From: Lingula anatina
Taxonomy: Eukaryota > Brachiopoda > Lingulata > Lingulida > Lingulidae
DNA: 64,000 nucleotides
Assembly: GCF_001039355.2 (NCBI RefSeq)
Contig: NW_019776004.1
Coordinates: 64,001 to 128,000, forward strand
Direction of reading: 5' to 3'
This document shows positions 12,020-25,700 of this stretch, in pieces. Numbering within the stretch: the first letter of the stretch is position 1; the number at the start of each line of letters is the position of its first letter. Position numbers and translations under genes: made by a program. The notes below the pieces were generated by a model. That model saw only the letters and a program-made list of their open reading frames with translations, ran no database searches and was not told the origin of the DNA.

Positions 12020-15000
12020 ATGGATAGAATCTTATTGCTCTTGGTGGTATTTCTCTTGGTTTATTTACTAGCAGGTAAAGGTTGAATTGGTCATGCTGTG
12101 ACTCCGAATGCTGAATGTTAATTGTGAAAAATCCATAGATAACTCAAAGGCTCGATCTCGTTGAAGATCTTACTGTTTATGTGTCTAAGTTATTGCTGTA
12201 ACTTGTATGTATCGTTGTGATAACGGTGTGTTTAGAATATCATCATCTAAATTGAACAAAATTCCTTAAAAGTAAACAGTTCTTTAAAGAACCACGCTGC
12301 AGACACAAACACTAAAATTGTTAACATTTTCAGCGGATGTAGAGGTTGACTTCACGCTGACACCTAACCGAGTGAAAGAAAGTATGACTTTTAGTATGGA
12401 ATGTAAATACCCTGAAAAAATACACAATATGATGGAATATGTCTTGTTCCAAAAGGATGAATTAACCGAGAAAAACTATATTGCACGACATGCAGAGGGA
12501 TCGGAAGATGACTACGACGTCAGTATCAAAGGCCGAGCGACGATTGGTCACGGTGGGCGTGAGCTTACTATTGTAAACGCCTCTGTAGAAGATGTCGGGC
12601 TGTATGGTTGTCGGATATCTTATGTTCAAGAAATACAAAACCAAAATCAATTTTACCAAAATGCATCACAAAAAGTACTTCTGGATGTTGAAGGTAATGA
12701 TGAAGTTTATTACTATAGTAAAGGAAAGCTCCACAGAGTTTGGCATAGTTTGTGTATTCCAGATAATATACAAATAATTTGTACATGCATAGTAAATACA
12801 GATGAACAGTTGGAAAAGGAACAGACGTATTAATTCGAAAGTTGGAAATACATACCACAGTCAAGGTGTTTTATTGTATACAGTTCTTCTCTATGCAATG
12901 TAAATCTTTTAGCCTTTTCATTTTAGTTGACATCGAAAGCCTTAGCATAGAAAACTGCAGCCATGGCTGCTCACGGAATTTTACAGTGGAAGAACAATTA
13001 AAGTTAACATGTACTGCCAAGAGATCCAGACCCGCGGCAACTATAAACTGGTTCAAGCATAAAAGAAACGAATATATTGACATCGGCGGAGACAGCATAT
13101 CAAACGTAACAGCAGTTGATAATTATCTTTTCACTACCATCAGTCATTTAATTTTTAACGTTACCGAGCTGGACAATGGGTTCCGAATCATATGTCAGGC
13201 AAACAACACGGTGACTGGAGAGACTCGCAACTCATCTGAGGTTTACTTGAACATACTTTGTAAGTAGAGTCGAGACAATGAATTAACGATTTCTTTAAGT
13301 ATGCTTTAAAACACTCTCACAGACATAAAATGTTAAATATGTATTAAATGTAAGTTTATTAAAAAATTGGCCAAGTTACGAATTATTTCGATCGTACTTA
13401 CATTACACACTATATCGATGATTTGTGCAGTATCTATCACCTATTGTATAATGGTATTGTGTCAATGTTACAGTCCCTCCACCTGAATGGAGCAGTGTCC
13501 CCATACTTAGCAGGTACAACCAAGTGGCAGACACCATGTATGACGGAGACATTGAAAATCTCACATGCAGCGTAGCTGGTGGTAACCCGCTATCACAACT
13601 CACGTGGTCTGGATGTCCCAACGGAAGTCAGACTGCCTTGTCGTCCTCCACAGAGGCTGTGGTTCAGCTACAGTTTGTAGCCAGTGCCAGTCACCACGGC
13701 AGCGTGTGTACATGTACGGCATTTCAGAAATACGCGTCGCCACAAGAGAGGAGTTCCAATGTCACCCTGCTCATAGCCCGTGAGTTTGTTAATGACACTA
13801 ATGACAATAGCAATAAAAACTTCGGTAAAAATTTCATGCTAAACTTTTGTCATAAATGCGTTATATTTATATTCATAGATTCATGGGTATATAAAAAAGT
13901 CAACGCAGAACGTTTTAAAATAACGTAACCATAACGTTTATATAACCGAAATACGTTATTGTAACGTTATGATATCGTTATAAAACGTTTTTTGTTTGCT
14001 GGGAATACATATTCATTGAGCGGCAGTAACCATTAAAACACTCATTGCGTATATGTTAAAGATCCACCAAACCTGGACATATGGGCCAGCCCACCGCTGC
14101 CCTGGCTTGCAACCGGAGACAACGCCACAATCAACGCCACACTGAACTGTACTGCTACTGGTGGATATCCACCGGCGACGCTGTCATGGATGTGCAAGGA
14201 GAACAGTACACAGAATGGAACAGAAGGTCCGTCTCTCATGTCCGTGGTCCCTATTGTTGGAGTGGACGATGACAAATTGGTATGTGTTTGCGAGGCGAGG
14301 AACAGTTACACGGCGGTGAAAGGAAGGGTGTTCAAGGCCATACAGTTAGACGTGGAATGTAAGTTGCACTTGTGAATAAGTTTGGCTTGGGACAAATCTA
14401 CAAACATGGTACTGGCATGTGTTGTACGTCTTTATAAATACACTTTGCCTATATTTCTAGTAGGTACCGTCGTTGTTTGACAGGATATGTTTGATACTCA
14501 TATGGTGATCAATGTCTGTAATGCTGCTAATTAATGTTGATTTGCTTCAGAACAATACATCCTCATTAAATATGCAAATATTTACCTCTCTGTGTAATTG
14601 GAAGGTAACTTCTATTCCCCTTTTCAGATCATCCACAACTAAAATTAACCGCCTTGCCGGGAAATATGGTCAACGAGCATGATAGTGTCCGTCTTATGTG
14701 CTCAGGCTACGGGAACCCTTCTAACATCACATACAGGTTGGGGCACGGCGAATGGAGCATGATTGGAAGTAACCAAACAATCCTGAACTTGAATAGAACA
14801 GATACCGGAAACTACTCATGTACTGGCGCTTCCAAATCTAGTCGATACGGGCAGCTGATCACTGTTCAGTACTTGCCAATAACAGTTAACTGTAAGTTTC
14901 ATTTGAATTTCACAAATATTTTACACTATGTTAAAGACGTATTCATTATATACTAATATATTCATCATTGTACTATGAACCACGTAATGAAAACGCATTT

Positions 15001-16215
15001 AGAAATGAATGAATCTAGAATGTTCATCTATAACATGCGTCTGTAATTCTCTCTCTCTCGCTCTCTCTGCATGTGTGTGATTGTGTGTGGGTTTGTGTGT
15101 GTGAACACAATTATACCCTTATTTCTATGTTCTTTTAAACCAGATTTAGACGTCCAAATTGCGATACTAGAAACCAATTTGATGGAGGGGGACAATGTTA
15201 CTCTGGAATGCCAGGCGGAGGGAGTGCCTTCATTGTACGATTTCAAAGATTGGACTTTTCAGTCGTACTTCATGAGCGACACACAGTTGCTTAACGGGAC
15301 AAGGGGCAGAACTCTGCATCTGGAAAATATCAACTACATGGAATCTGGAACTTATACGTGTGTGGTTAATAACAGTGCTTTAGTTCGGCAAGGAAGCAAG
15401 CTGTTGCCCATTTTACGTAAGTGAATACGCATGTTAATTTCGAAGTTAGAATCGTGTTTTTTTTAAAACAAGAGAAGTAAATGCATAATCTAAAAACCGT
15501 AGGTCTTTAGTTTAACGGATGTACATACAGTACATCCCTTAAAGTATAGAATATAAATCATTTTGGCATTCTAAAGTAATGCACAGGCGGCCATAATAAC
15601 ATTGTATATATTGTCTTTTTTGAGTAGATTCCCCCAAACTTCACCCCTACCGGCAAGCTAGCCAACAAGTTGCGGCTCCCGTCAACGGTAACGTCACATT
15701 GTCCTTGTATATTGTGGCAAACCCCGAACCCAAACATGACGACTTTGTGTGGACGAAAGTCAAACCAGGCAACGCTTCAAGAAATGTGTCAGAGCTTGCT
15801 TCAAGTGACGGGTTGGTGTCAAATCTGACTATTGGGAATGTCAAGGAGAGTGACTATGGGGAATATTGCTGTGAGGTCGCCAATGGCATAGGTGAAAAAC
15901 TGAAAGTTTGTTTTAACGTAAGCGCCCAAGGTAAGATAGGTTTGGGTTCTTATCATAAAACACTAGAGCTAATGTAAATGTATTACCCCATTTAAAATAA
16001 AGCAAAACATGTAGCGCATTCATTGATAACTTTTCAAATTTGAAAGAAATTCACATATGTGTGGTAAAATAAAATAATTAACTTAAATTTCAATAGCATT
16101 CGAGTTTGGATTGATTCCTTTGCAAACTACTATTTAGATAATAATGCAGTGTGTCCCAAGACAAATTGTCACATATTCGAACAAGCAAAATGTAAAATAG
16201 GCAATGTATGAAGGC

Positions 16216-16258
<43 letters not shown>

Positions 16259-16901
16259 TAGGCCCACCATTGCGTCCAACAGGCTTACATGAGATTCCTG
16301 GACGTACCACAGCAATCTCGACCCAAGTTCAATGGGTTTCCGCTTTCAGTGGTGGCCTCACCCAAGTGTTCGTGGTAGAATACAAAGATGAAGCTAGTGA
16401 GATATGGGAAACTTCTGCCTCTGACATCAATGATACAGGCGAAGGAAAGAATGTATCCCACAAAATTGACAACCTGACACCTGCTACTGCCTACAGTGTA
16501 CGAGTGAAAGCCAAAAATTCGTACAATGGTGGAAGTTCTAGTGTCAATTCTGATGTGATTACTATTGCAACGAAAGGTATTCTTTTCTATACTTCGTGTT
16601 GAATGAAAACCTCTTCTTATAGTGTGGAAAATGCTTCGATTATTAACATACATTTAAGCTCTAGCGATAATGGTAATGAGCGCTTTGCATATCCCTGAAG
16701 TAGTTTTCAAAATTCCAAACCAAATGCATGTTACAATAAACTGATAGTCATGGCTACGTTAGTATAAATCGCAACTCAATTAATGTGAGAGACAAACAGG
16801 CAGGCAACGTGAGAGCTTTGACGGGAATCCCTTGGCAGGCATCAAACAGTAATGAGTTGTATTATATGATATTCACATGTGTAATGGTCCATTAACACGT
16901 G

Positions 16902-16949
<48 letters not shown>

Positions 16950-19900
16950 TTGTTGTTTAAGAAAAACCTGTATTTGAAGATGCATCATTGACAGTTGAGA
17001 TTTCTGGTTCATCAGTGACACTGACATGGAAACTTCCTACAGGGGAATATTCTTCACTAGCTATAGAATTCTGTGTAGTTGGAGCAGACCCACAAGAATG
17101 CAGGGTCCACGAGGTCTCCGATAAAACGTCACTGTCGACGAAATTCTCCATAAACCCCTCATTTGACTACGAGTTTCGCTTACTCATATACCAAGGTGAA
17201 GATGTGGTGGTGGAATCTCAAAAGAGAACACAAAATAGTGAGTAGACATACATGTATATCATTTTATGCCAGCATAATATACAAAACCATCAAAGGTTTT
17301 AATGTGATGCTTTCCAAATATAAATCTTGAAAGGTATTCAGCGGAAACTGATCTCGATAGAAAGAGATACACACAAAATACATTTATGTGCTTTCACTCG
17401 ATTTTGCTTATTTATTTCTTGCATATATAACTGACTGCTACAGGTTTTACAAGGGGTTTGAGAAGGCGAAACTGCGTTAAGTCAAGGATATTGGATCAGA
17501 CGCTTTGTCTCTGTTTACATAGATAATGGCCGTTGATGTCTTTTAAGAGTAATGCACACTTTAAAATAAAACACGTTTATAAAATTCCAGCTGTACAGCC
17601 AACAGAGCATCCTGATCAAACGACCACTATCATCATCGCATTAAGTGTCGGAGCTGCGTTGGTAATGATTGCCATCATTGCAGGGGGGATTTATCTAAAA
17701 AGAAGACAGAAAGCAAGCGGTATGTTTTTTTTTTTTTTTTTTTTTTTTGGGGGGGGGGAACTAACATTAACAAACAATATACATTAAACAATTTATTAAC
17801 AGGCTTACTGTTTTCCTCCGATGGCTATTCAAGATAAAGTTGCCCTTGAAAACCATCTAGCGTTTGGAGGTAAACAACAAGTTTAATAATCGCTGTCGAT
17901 AAAAGAAAAAATTAGCGTTTTATTCCCACAAACAAATACAAAACACTAACGATGACATTATCTCCTACAGGCTCGGAAATTAAGATAAATATGCTCAGCT
18001 GTAACTAGTCCAAAAAAAAAAAAACACATTTACCATATATGTTCCATTTATGTTCTAATGAATTTTCAGATGCAAGGATGGAGTTAAGGGGACTTCGAAA
18101 GTAAGTGTCTGAATATTAAGTAATACTTAGATTTTTGTCAATTAACTTAATATAAAGTGACTAAATACAGTAGTTATCCTTGCATAAATGTATTTATCAA
18201 AAAAGAAAAAAAGTCACAGTATACTCCTTTTCAAGTTTGCAACAGCTTCTTCAACCAAGAAATCAGAAAAGAAAACTAATAGAAATAGAAATAAAGTTTT
18301 GAGGGTTACATTACTTTGATCCTTATAATACTGCAGCTTATTGAAAAGTCTGTATATGAGAAACGCCAATGTATTTAATTCTACTACGTGTAAACAATGG
18401 ACGAGACATTATTTTCTACGTTATAGTTCCCTGGTTGCTGATACCAGGCATGTAGGGTCAAATGGAGTGTCCAACCCAGCCCTAGAAACCTCAAACGAAA
18501 GTCACTTCAGCAGAGGACCCGATTCTGACGTCACTGAGTAGAGTACAGTAAAGGTAAAAAAATTACGTCATGTCTACTTTGACAGCAATGGTTCATATAT
18601 GATCAACTAGTGGGGTGTGTTAATTTTTTTCATTTTTTTCCACAGAATTGCCTCTGTTAATTGCCTTTGCATTCAACACATGGACTAGTATTACGCGGAT
18701 GCATCCAAGACTGGAAATATATTATCGTGTCAGCTACATGAAGACATAGCCGGTTGTTTCCATGGTGCGTGTATCAAATGTTCACACCTGAAGAGTGTAC
18801 AGATGTTACATTTACACGACCTTAGCTGACCCAAAGGTCGTATTCTGTGCGATAAGGTGTCTAATACTGTACCGTCGTCAAACTTACCAGCTGTTTGACA
18901 TGGCCTTTTAAGATCAAATTGATTTGTAGAGTATATTAAAGAGGGTAAACATTAAGTGACGTGTTCATGTATAAGGCCTTTAATTCACCGATACTGGCCA
19001 GTGCATCGCACAGCACAATAGGTACTGCATTTTGCATGAATTTGCCCACTTGAACATCGCTTGAAACATTTTCCATGTGAGTGTATCCATAAAAAAGTAA
19101 AGGCTGCTGAGTTTCACAGTTTTCTCCAACACAGTTCCTTTACTTATTTTAATCTATGAAGACTAACCATATATTTTATACATGTATATTTTTTCGCTGT
19201 ATATCATGGTTACGCCTTGATGTATTTTACAACTCAAAATTAGGCTATTTCCAAAACTTGTCAACAACCGTTGAGTGCATTCTGCTTGAATTAGAGCATC
19301 AGTTTATTTAAGCAGATCTAATTAAATATGAATATAGATAAACCAAACACAAACAATCAGTTTTATATCTTTATCACTCCTTAAGTGTGACAGGGATTCC
19401 GACATATCTTATCAATTAAGTAAGTGCTGCTAAACACATTTGACAGGAGAGATCTAAAGATATACGTGTAGAAAGGTGGACATCATCATATAAATATACG
19501 TCTTTTTGCAGGGCGGATTCAGGATTATTTGAAACCAACATTTACACCTCCCCACCACTCTTGGCGTGGGGTTCGGGGCCTGAAGGCCCCAAGTTGTTTT
19601 TTGGTATTTTAGAGGGCAAGCGGTGCTATTTCGTTGATTCAACTTATCAAAATTCTAATTTCAAGAGGGGACTATTGGTGTGATTTTTTTTCAGAAATCG
19701 AAAGGGGGTCGGGACTCCCCTGACACCCCCCTAAATCCGCCACTGTTTTTGTTCACCCCTATGGTAAGCAGAATGAACGTTGCAATTTCTTCCTGTTGAG
19801 GTTTTACTTCGCACTTGCTCGTGCACACCATCAGATCATCCTGCACATTTCTTGATCACATGAAATGTACCGGTATCATTATGTAGTGTTTATTAAATAT

Positions 19901-21810
19901 TACTGTACCATGTATAACTGTGCTATAGGTCTCTATTGCCCATTAACATTAACAACATGTGGAATATTTCGATCGTAAAGTGTCTTTTCTTCATGCTGTT
20001 AAACGTGTCGATTAATCATTCAATACACACATAGTGACTGGTTGTCGGTATATCTATCTGCATTAATTTCTGACTGCATTATTTCTTTCTTGTTTCGTCG
20101 TGCCTTTTAAGTTTAAACTTGAATATTAAAATCACAATGACAACCTTTTTAACTTTGTGTTACGCAGGCAGTCGGTCCAGACGGCGCGGTCTAAGCTGAC
20201 CTCACGTTTTCAAGACTCACCTCGACCAGGGGCAAACAAGACGACATCATCCGGACCAATGACGCCGTTAGATACGGAACGATTGACTTTAACAAGTAAG
20301 ACCCGCCGGTCTCCGACTAAAGTTTCCGTTTCAAGTAAGGAAAATGTAGATAAAAAGCAAAAATTGTTAAAGGCGGATAATGAAAAAAAAAAAAAGAAAT
20401 GTTGGAACTTCTTGTCGGTTAGTAAACGTATAATATAAAAGGAGTTTTACTTTTATCCAATTTACATTTAGTTGTTGCATCATGAATGTGTTAATTATTT
20501 ATCACTGCAGCTGTGTGACCCTTACGTATATACCTACTTGTTTTTAGTGTAGCGAAATGTGGCATTTAAAACGCTTTCTTCGCGGATAATATTAGTATAT
20601 TGTCTATTTTTTTATGTTAGTATATGTTGTTTTACTTCACCTATTTTAAATTTCTCGGCTGAGCTTGTGTATGCATATTATTTAAACAGACGCTTCTTAT
20701 TATTAATGAGCGCAAAATGTTACAGCTGAACTTAAGGTATACTATCTTTTTAATGGTAATTTTGTATACATAATCCATGCTTGTATAATAGAATATATAC
20801 TTTATAGTTACACTTGACTTTTTTAACGTTATACAACCTTCTGTTTTTGAGACGATAAAATGTATATGAATTTCTATCTGATTATCAGAGGCAAGTTGCA
20901 AACATTTTTACCGTCGATACCAGTACGATTTTCATCCTGTGTGCATATTCTCTATAGGAAATCTATAGATATTAATGCAGATTCCCAATACTCAATCAAA
21001 GCAATTAATAGATTACCGGTATATATCATTTTGTCAATTTATATGACATTATTGATTAAAGTACAGATACAGATAAACCCATTGTCTCTAAAGAAAATTC
21101 ACAAACAGAATTTTATAGTCTTTTTTTCGCAGCGGTGTTAATGTTAATTAAAATGACTTGTAAAAATATTGTTTAATAGAAAGTTATAGAATTGGGGAAA
21201 TATGATTTGGTTATCTACATTAATGAGATGAGAAGCCTTGCTTAGTTATACTGCAGCACAGTCCCATATGGAAGTTTGTGGTCATTGAAACGAGAGAATG
21301 AAAAACTTGAAGGCGCTAACATTTGTGTGGGTTGTGCATTTACACTCAAATCTTCTGTATTTTACTGACACGAATAAAGTGTATTTACAAGTTTAATACA
21401 GAATAAGACATATTATATCTTCCTCCAACTGTCTGGATGTGTAATACATGTACGTGACACTATCATTCATCTTCCTCTTTCATCCCTTGCTCGTCTCTCT
21501 CTCTCTCTCTCAAGCACACATACAGGTATATATAAACACACACGTTCATAATATTTCTCTTATCTTCCATATTTACTCAACCATATGTATCATAGAAGTG
21601 ACTCAAAGCAAGTAAGTTCCTTATAAAGCGCAACTATTTCTTGAGCTAAGGTTATCGTATGTCTTATCACATAACACCAAACCTCTCTTTCCCACGACAC
21701 TGCTCACTGCAGGCTTAACTAAAGGGCTTCATATCATTTAGCTTGCAGATAGACAGAATAAAGAAACGAAGACACCATATGTCTACAGGGGAGAAAATGA
21801 TTGGCTTTGA
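12020..21810 (+). CDS. Gene A: receptor with seven Ig and two FN3 domains, TM, no kinase
   Basis: Exons: 12020-12074 signal peptide (MDRILLLLVVFLLVYLLA); Ig1-Ig7 12334-12693, 12927-13259, 13474-13779, 14062-14358, 14628-14891, 15144-15416, 15628-15930; FN3 16262-16576 and 16962-17237; TM 17591-17719 (IIIALSVGAALVMIAIIAGG then YLKRRQK); tail 18070-18100, 18448-18537, 20168-20295, 21749-21810. They join to 1073 residues with no internal stop. Extracellular junctions are all phase 1. Domain order matches the ectodomain of receptor kinase E. Ig7 lacks the first Ig cysteine (LSLYIVANP where LxC is usual) and FN3-2 has an extra Cys pair. The tail ends TPYVYRGENDWL. If the weak donor at 18538 is not used, an in-frame TAG at 18539-18541 ends a shorter tail. 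No kinase exons follow. Ectodomain exons are firm; the last three tail exons are less so. Likely a cell-surface recognition receptor or co-receptor. Confidence 0.82.
13894..14005. repeat. AACGTT-rich foldback sequence in an intron of gene A
   Basis: Within about 110 bp there are seven AACGTT/ACGTTA-type motifs. The left part (aacgttttaaaataacg) is near the reverse complement of the right part (cgttataaaacgtt), giving a short imperfect inverted repeat. It looks like a small inverted-repeat element between Ig3 and Ig4. Its boundaries are uncertain. Confidence 0.5.
16216..16259 (+). repeat. (ATT)n microsatellite abutting a splice acceptor
   Basis: About 15 ATT units run directly into the acceptor of the first FN3 exon of gene A at 16262, so the repeat itself forms most of the pyrimidine tract. 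Length changes could affect splicing. Confidence 0.9.
16903..16949 (+). repeat. (ATT)n microsatellite before the second FN3 exon
   Basis: About 15 ATT units end roughly 12 bp before the acceptor of the second FN3 exon of gene A (16962). This is the same repeat at the same relative place as at 16216-16259. Confidence 0.9.
17725..17758 (+). repeat. Homopolymer T24-G10 just inside an intron
   Basis: A run of 24 T followed by 10 G starts five bases after the donor of the TM exon of gene A. Homopolymers of this type are prone to sequencing error. Confidence 0.85.
19509..19745. mobile_element. Short nonautonomous inverted-repeat element (MITE)
   Basis: A 237-bp block starts cagggcggattcagg and ends cctaaatccgccactg, so its ends are near-perfect inverted repeats. 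It is flanked on both sides by tttttg, an apparent 6-bp duplication. It is GC-richer than its surroundings, with runs of C and G, and codes for nothing. It lies in the long tail intron of gene A. The termini resemble those of hAT-type MITEs from memory, but the superfamily is not proven. Confidence 0.65.
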
Positions 21811-22778
21811 ATACTGGGTTTTAATCGCTCACTATTGTATTGTCTTTTTAATAATAATAATGATAATAATAATAATAATAGTAAAAATAATACATTTATT
21901 CATTTGGAGTCTAAAATCCATATGTATATTCTACAAACAAAATACAATACAAACAGAATACAAAATTATTTCTTTCTCCTAACGAAAAAAGTGAATTAAT
22001 ATAACCTGTACATATGCGCGAAATACGAGCTACGATTCTCTCTTCACAGCCTCAATCCAAATGGACCTACACGCTAGCATTGTGTTAGGTGAGATAGCTG
22101 TCACAATGACACCTAGATAGCTGTCGCAATGAGTTGTCTGTATTCTTAGTGTCAGGGTGTTTACTACCCTGTACAGCTCTAACCTACAAATATATACTAG
22201 TATATATAACCTACACTAAAAATCCAAGACAATGACTTCATAAAAACTATCAAGTTTAGTCTAAAAAAAATAGAATGACATGCACTGATATCACTCAACA
22301 TGAAAACGCACATGATACCCGATCTCAGAATACGCAACCTCGAAAATGCTATTGGCACATTTGGTGATACACTGAACATCTGGTGCATTTTATGTACACA
22401 GATATTAGATGGGGTATGTTCTTATTTCATGTGCACATTCAGTATTTATAATGAATATTGAATATAATGAATATTTATATTTATTATAATGGTGTATCAA
22501 TAGGATTTTATGTACAATAGTGTCAAATTTTCATGCAAGATTTTACAATAGGATTATATACACTTTTTGTAAAAAAAAATTCTACCTATAGTTATTGGCA
22601 ATAAAATTGCAATCTTAATGAAAGTGGACAGATTCTACATATTCGAAGTTTTACCGATTTTCATCTAGCAAAGGAAGTCTGCTGGTATTTATTATGTCGG
22701 GATGTCATGGGAAAAAGAAAACGATATTCACACGCTTGAATAATGTTCACTACCGCTTTCGATATTTCTTGTCAGGAC
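21811..22778. other. Convergent intergenic interval between genes A and B
   Basis: AT-rich DNA between the last exon of gene A (+) and the stop codon of gene B (-). It should hold both 3' ends. No kinase exon or other coding sequence is seen downstream of B. Confidence 0.5.
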
Positions 22779-25700
22779 TCATCGCAAGGCATTATGGGGC
22801 TGTAGGTCTGTGTAGATTGGTGTTTGATTTGCTTGATGATCAGGAACTTCATAGATACTGCTTTCCGTGGCCGGGGGCCTCTGAAAAATTATGGTTGATT
22901 GCTAAAAGCACGGAAATAATAATAATAATAATTTATTCGAGCATTAAATGTGGCAGTTACATTTGTTAGCCCTCTATACTACAAATATATAAATAAATAA
23001 ATAGTTATACATCACTATGGATTACTACTAATACTAATACAGTGTTTAAGATTATTAATTACAGTGTATACGTTGTTTAAAATACTTATTACAATTGTAA
23101 ATAGTTCAATACACTGAGGGAACACACATTTTCTTTGATAGGCTAATAGCTATATGTATCTAATGTGCCATACTTATGGTTCATATAATACAGACTTGAC
23201 ATTTAATATGGAATATTTTTTTCCAAATTATTTTTCATCATTTTTTTCCTATTTTGCTGACTGATAAATGAAAATAGGGATTAAAATCATGTTTTAATAA
23301 CTTTTATGTATCTCTTTGATGTCATTGTGACATCAGTTCATTAATTGAATTCGCCAGTGAAGCAAACAAAAATGCATTGCCTATTTTAAGTCGTACGACA
23401 ACCATTGAAAGCGATATTTTGGATCTCCATATTTTCCAAATTATCGTCTTTAAAAGAGTTACACGCCCCACAAAGGACCCTCATGACAGTGTCTTGCCAC
23501 AGCAACGGTCGCTGTTACACTTGACCTCATCTGGCTGCTACCAGAGCTTTCAAGCGGCAAGGCATTCCTTAGGATAGGTTTTTAGAGTTTAATCTGGAAA
23601 AAAAAGTCCAGGCAACGGTCAAAACATGTCCAATTTGGTTCAGAATTGTTGTAGGACATGCAGGCCGTTGATTCGGCGAGTAATAACCTACCCACGTATT
23701 GTCTATGTGGTTCAAATATGGCGATTTTGATGACCAATGTATCTGCTAAATCCCTTGGTTCTGTAAGTTATCTGCTATTAAAAGTGCTCTGTGTGAACGG
23801 GTAATCTCATCGTGCAACCTAAAATTGTTCCTAAGGTGCCCCCTATCAAATGATAGTCAAATGGTTCCTAGGTTATTCATTTATTTCATCTGGTTTAGGT
23901 TTTCATCAATGACTACCATTGGTGTTTTGGCACCAATGGAGTATCCACTCCAAATACTGACGATGCCAATGACCATAGTCACTTTAGAAGCGGCACACGC
24001 CTTGTCGTAGGCCACTTCAGGATGTCTGTAAACTCTGTTTTGACCAGTTAAGCGGTACAGGTGAAATCTGACCTCAATAAAGAAAGCCACGCGGTTTCAG
24101 TGTTCTACCCAGAAACGGTCATGGTCCTCAGTTCATTAGAGAAACTGACGACGCTGCTTTGCTGTTTACAGTGGCTTCCTCAGAGGTCGTTTGGTATTCT
24201 AACCTGCTAAAACCAGTTTGGTATTCGCTAAGAGCCTTGAAAAATGCGTTTTGGTCACAATTTGCCCCTCATTCTGAACGGACTGGGTGGCTTTTGTTTA
24301 GTTGCAGCAGCATATCCTGAAGGACAGTGAGTCCTGTGCCCTGGTGGTAAAATGTCAATACATTGGGCGTGGTCTCTGTGTAGGTACAGCAGTCTGGGCA
24401 TAACTCCATAGAACTGTGCAGACCATTCCGTTTGCCACAATAATCTGTCTTGCAATCTCTGTCTTTTTCGCGCCATTCTGGCACAGATTAACAACTTTGT
24501 AAAACATTGTTGAACTCATTTTACGCACTGCAAAACCGACCGCTTGCATGCAAAATTTCAAATTCTTCTATGCAGTAGTTGCCGACATATGGATACTTTT
24601 TTGACGGAACCATGCATCTCCAAAGCCCAGCTTAGACCAGGCCAAAGGAGCACTACCCAATTAAATCACTGCATATTACACAATGCAGCAGTGCAACAGA
24701 CTTGGTAGTCAGTTAATTGGCAGCGACACACCTAACTTCACACTTCTCCAGTCAGATGTCTTATATGAGATCTGAGTTTTATGAAAAAAGAACGCATTTT
24801 TACCTAAGCATACCGTTGAAACTGAAATATTCCATATTAAATGTCAAGTCTGTATATAGCAGGATGAGGCTACTTCAGTGTGGCAGATGCTCATTTCTTT
24901 TGGAAATTGCCCTATGAATGTATTTACCAACAGCGTACAATTCTTTCTCATTTTCTGGGCTTAGTATGATTTTAACCTTCTCGTCACTGCTTGCTAGGTG
25001 ATGCATGTCACATTTAGGGAATTGTTTTAACGTGCCCTCCCTCTCTTTTACATGGTGTCTACATTCTAGTAGGAAGTGCACTTCGTCCTCGATTGCAGGA
25101 CAGTGGGGACAGAATCGTTCCTCGCGTGGTGTTTTAGGTCTGGTGTAGCGTCCTCTTTCCATTTCCAGAATATGATCACTGACTCTAATTTTAGCCACTT
25201 CCCTTTTTAATGACTGAGGGGCATTAGTTAGCAGGTACTTTTCAATTTTGTAGGACTTTTTTATCAGACTATAAGTTTTTAACTTGGTGCTTTGAGGATC
25301 AGTTAACTCTTCCCAGAACATTTTTTCAATTTTAGCATTGATTTTTTCCTCAATATTGCAATGTGTTTGGATTTGCTGAACCCCTGGGACATTTTCACTG
25401 TGAAGATTCCAAGTTGTTAACATAGTATTAATCGCTCCTGGCCAACCTTTTTCCCCTATTGTCAGTTCTGCATCATGGGTGAGTTTAACTATTCTGTTAT
25501 TTGGTAGATTTCCAAATCTTTGGCAGTATCGTTGTACCTGTTTAACAATGTTAGAATATAAAGGATAACGACCGAGCTCTGCGCGACTGGCATTGTTGCT
25601 GGCGTGTTTACTCAAACCCAGTGCCCATTTGCACATTCTCAAATGTGCTTGCTCAAAAGGCATTTGGTTAATTTTGTTCAGGGTCATTTTCTTTTCTTTG

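Noticed and set aside
16842-17027. Minus-strand frame with a poly-Asn run
   Set aside because: It reads the ATT microsatellite antisense to gene A and overlaps a supported FN3 exon on the other strand.
17803-17868. Possible extra tail exon of gene A between aacag and gtaaac
   Set aside because: In the phase required by the TM exon it meets a TAA, whereas the 18070 exon joins cleanly to the TM exon without it.
20296-20438. Read-through of the 20168 exon into a Lys-rich stretch
   Set aside because: A good donor (gtaaga) lies at 20296 and its phase matches the 21749 exon; the Lys-rich part ends in an A-run and looks like intron.
24255-24561. Several overlapping minus-strand frames of 68-79 residues
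   Set aside because: They are frameshifted pieces of the dead Tc1-like transposase in copy 2, not separate genes.
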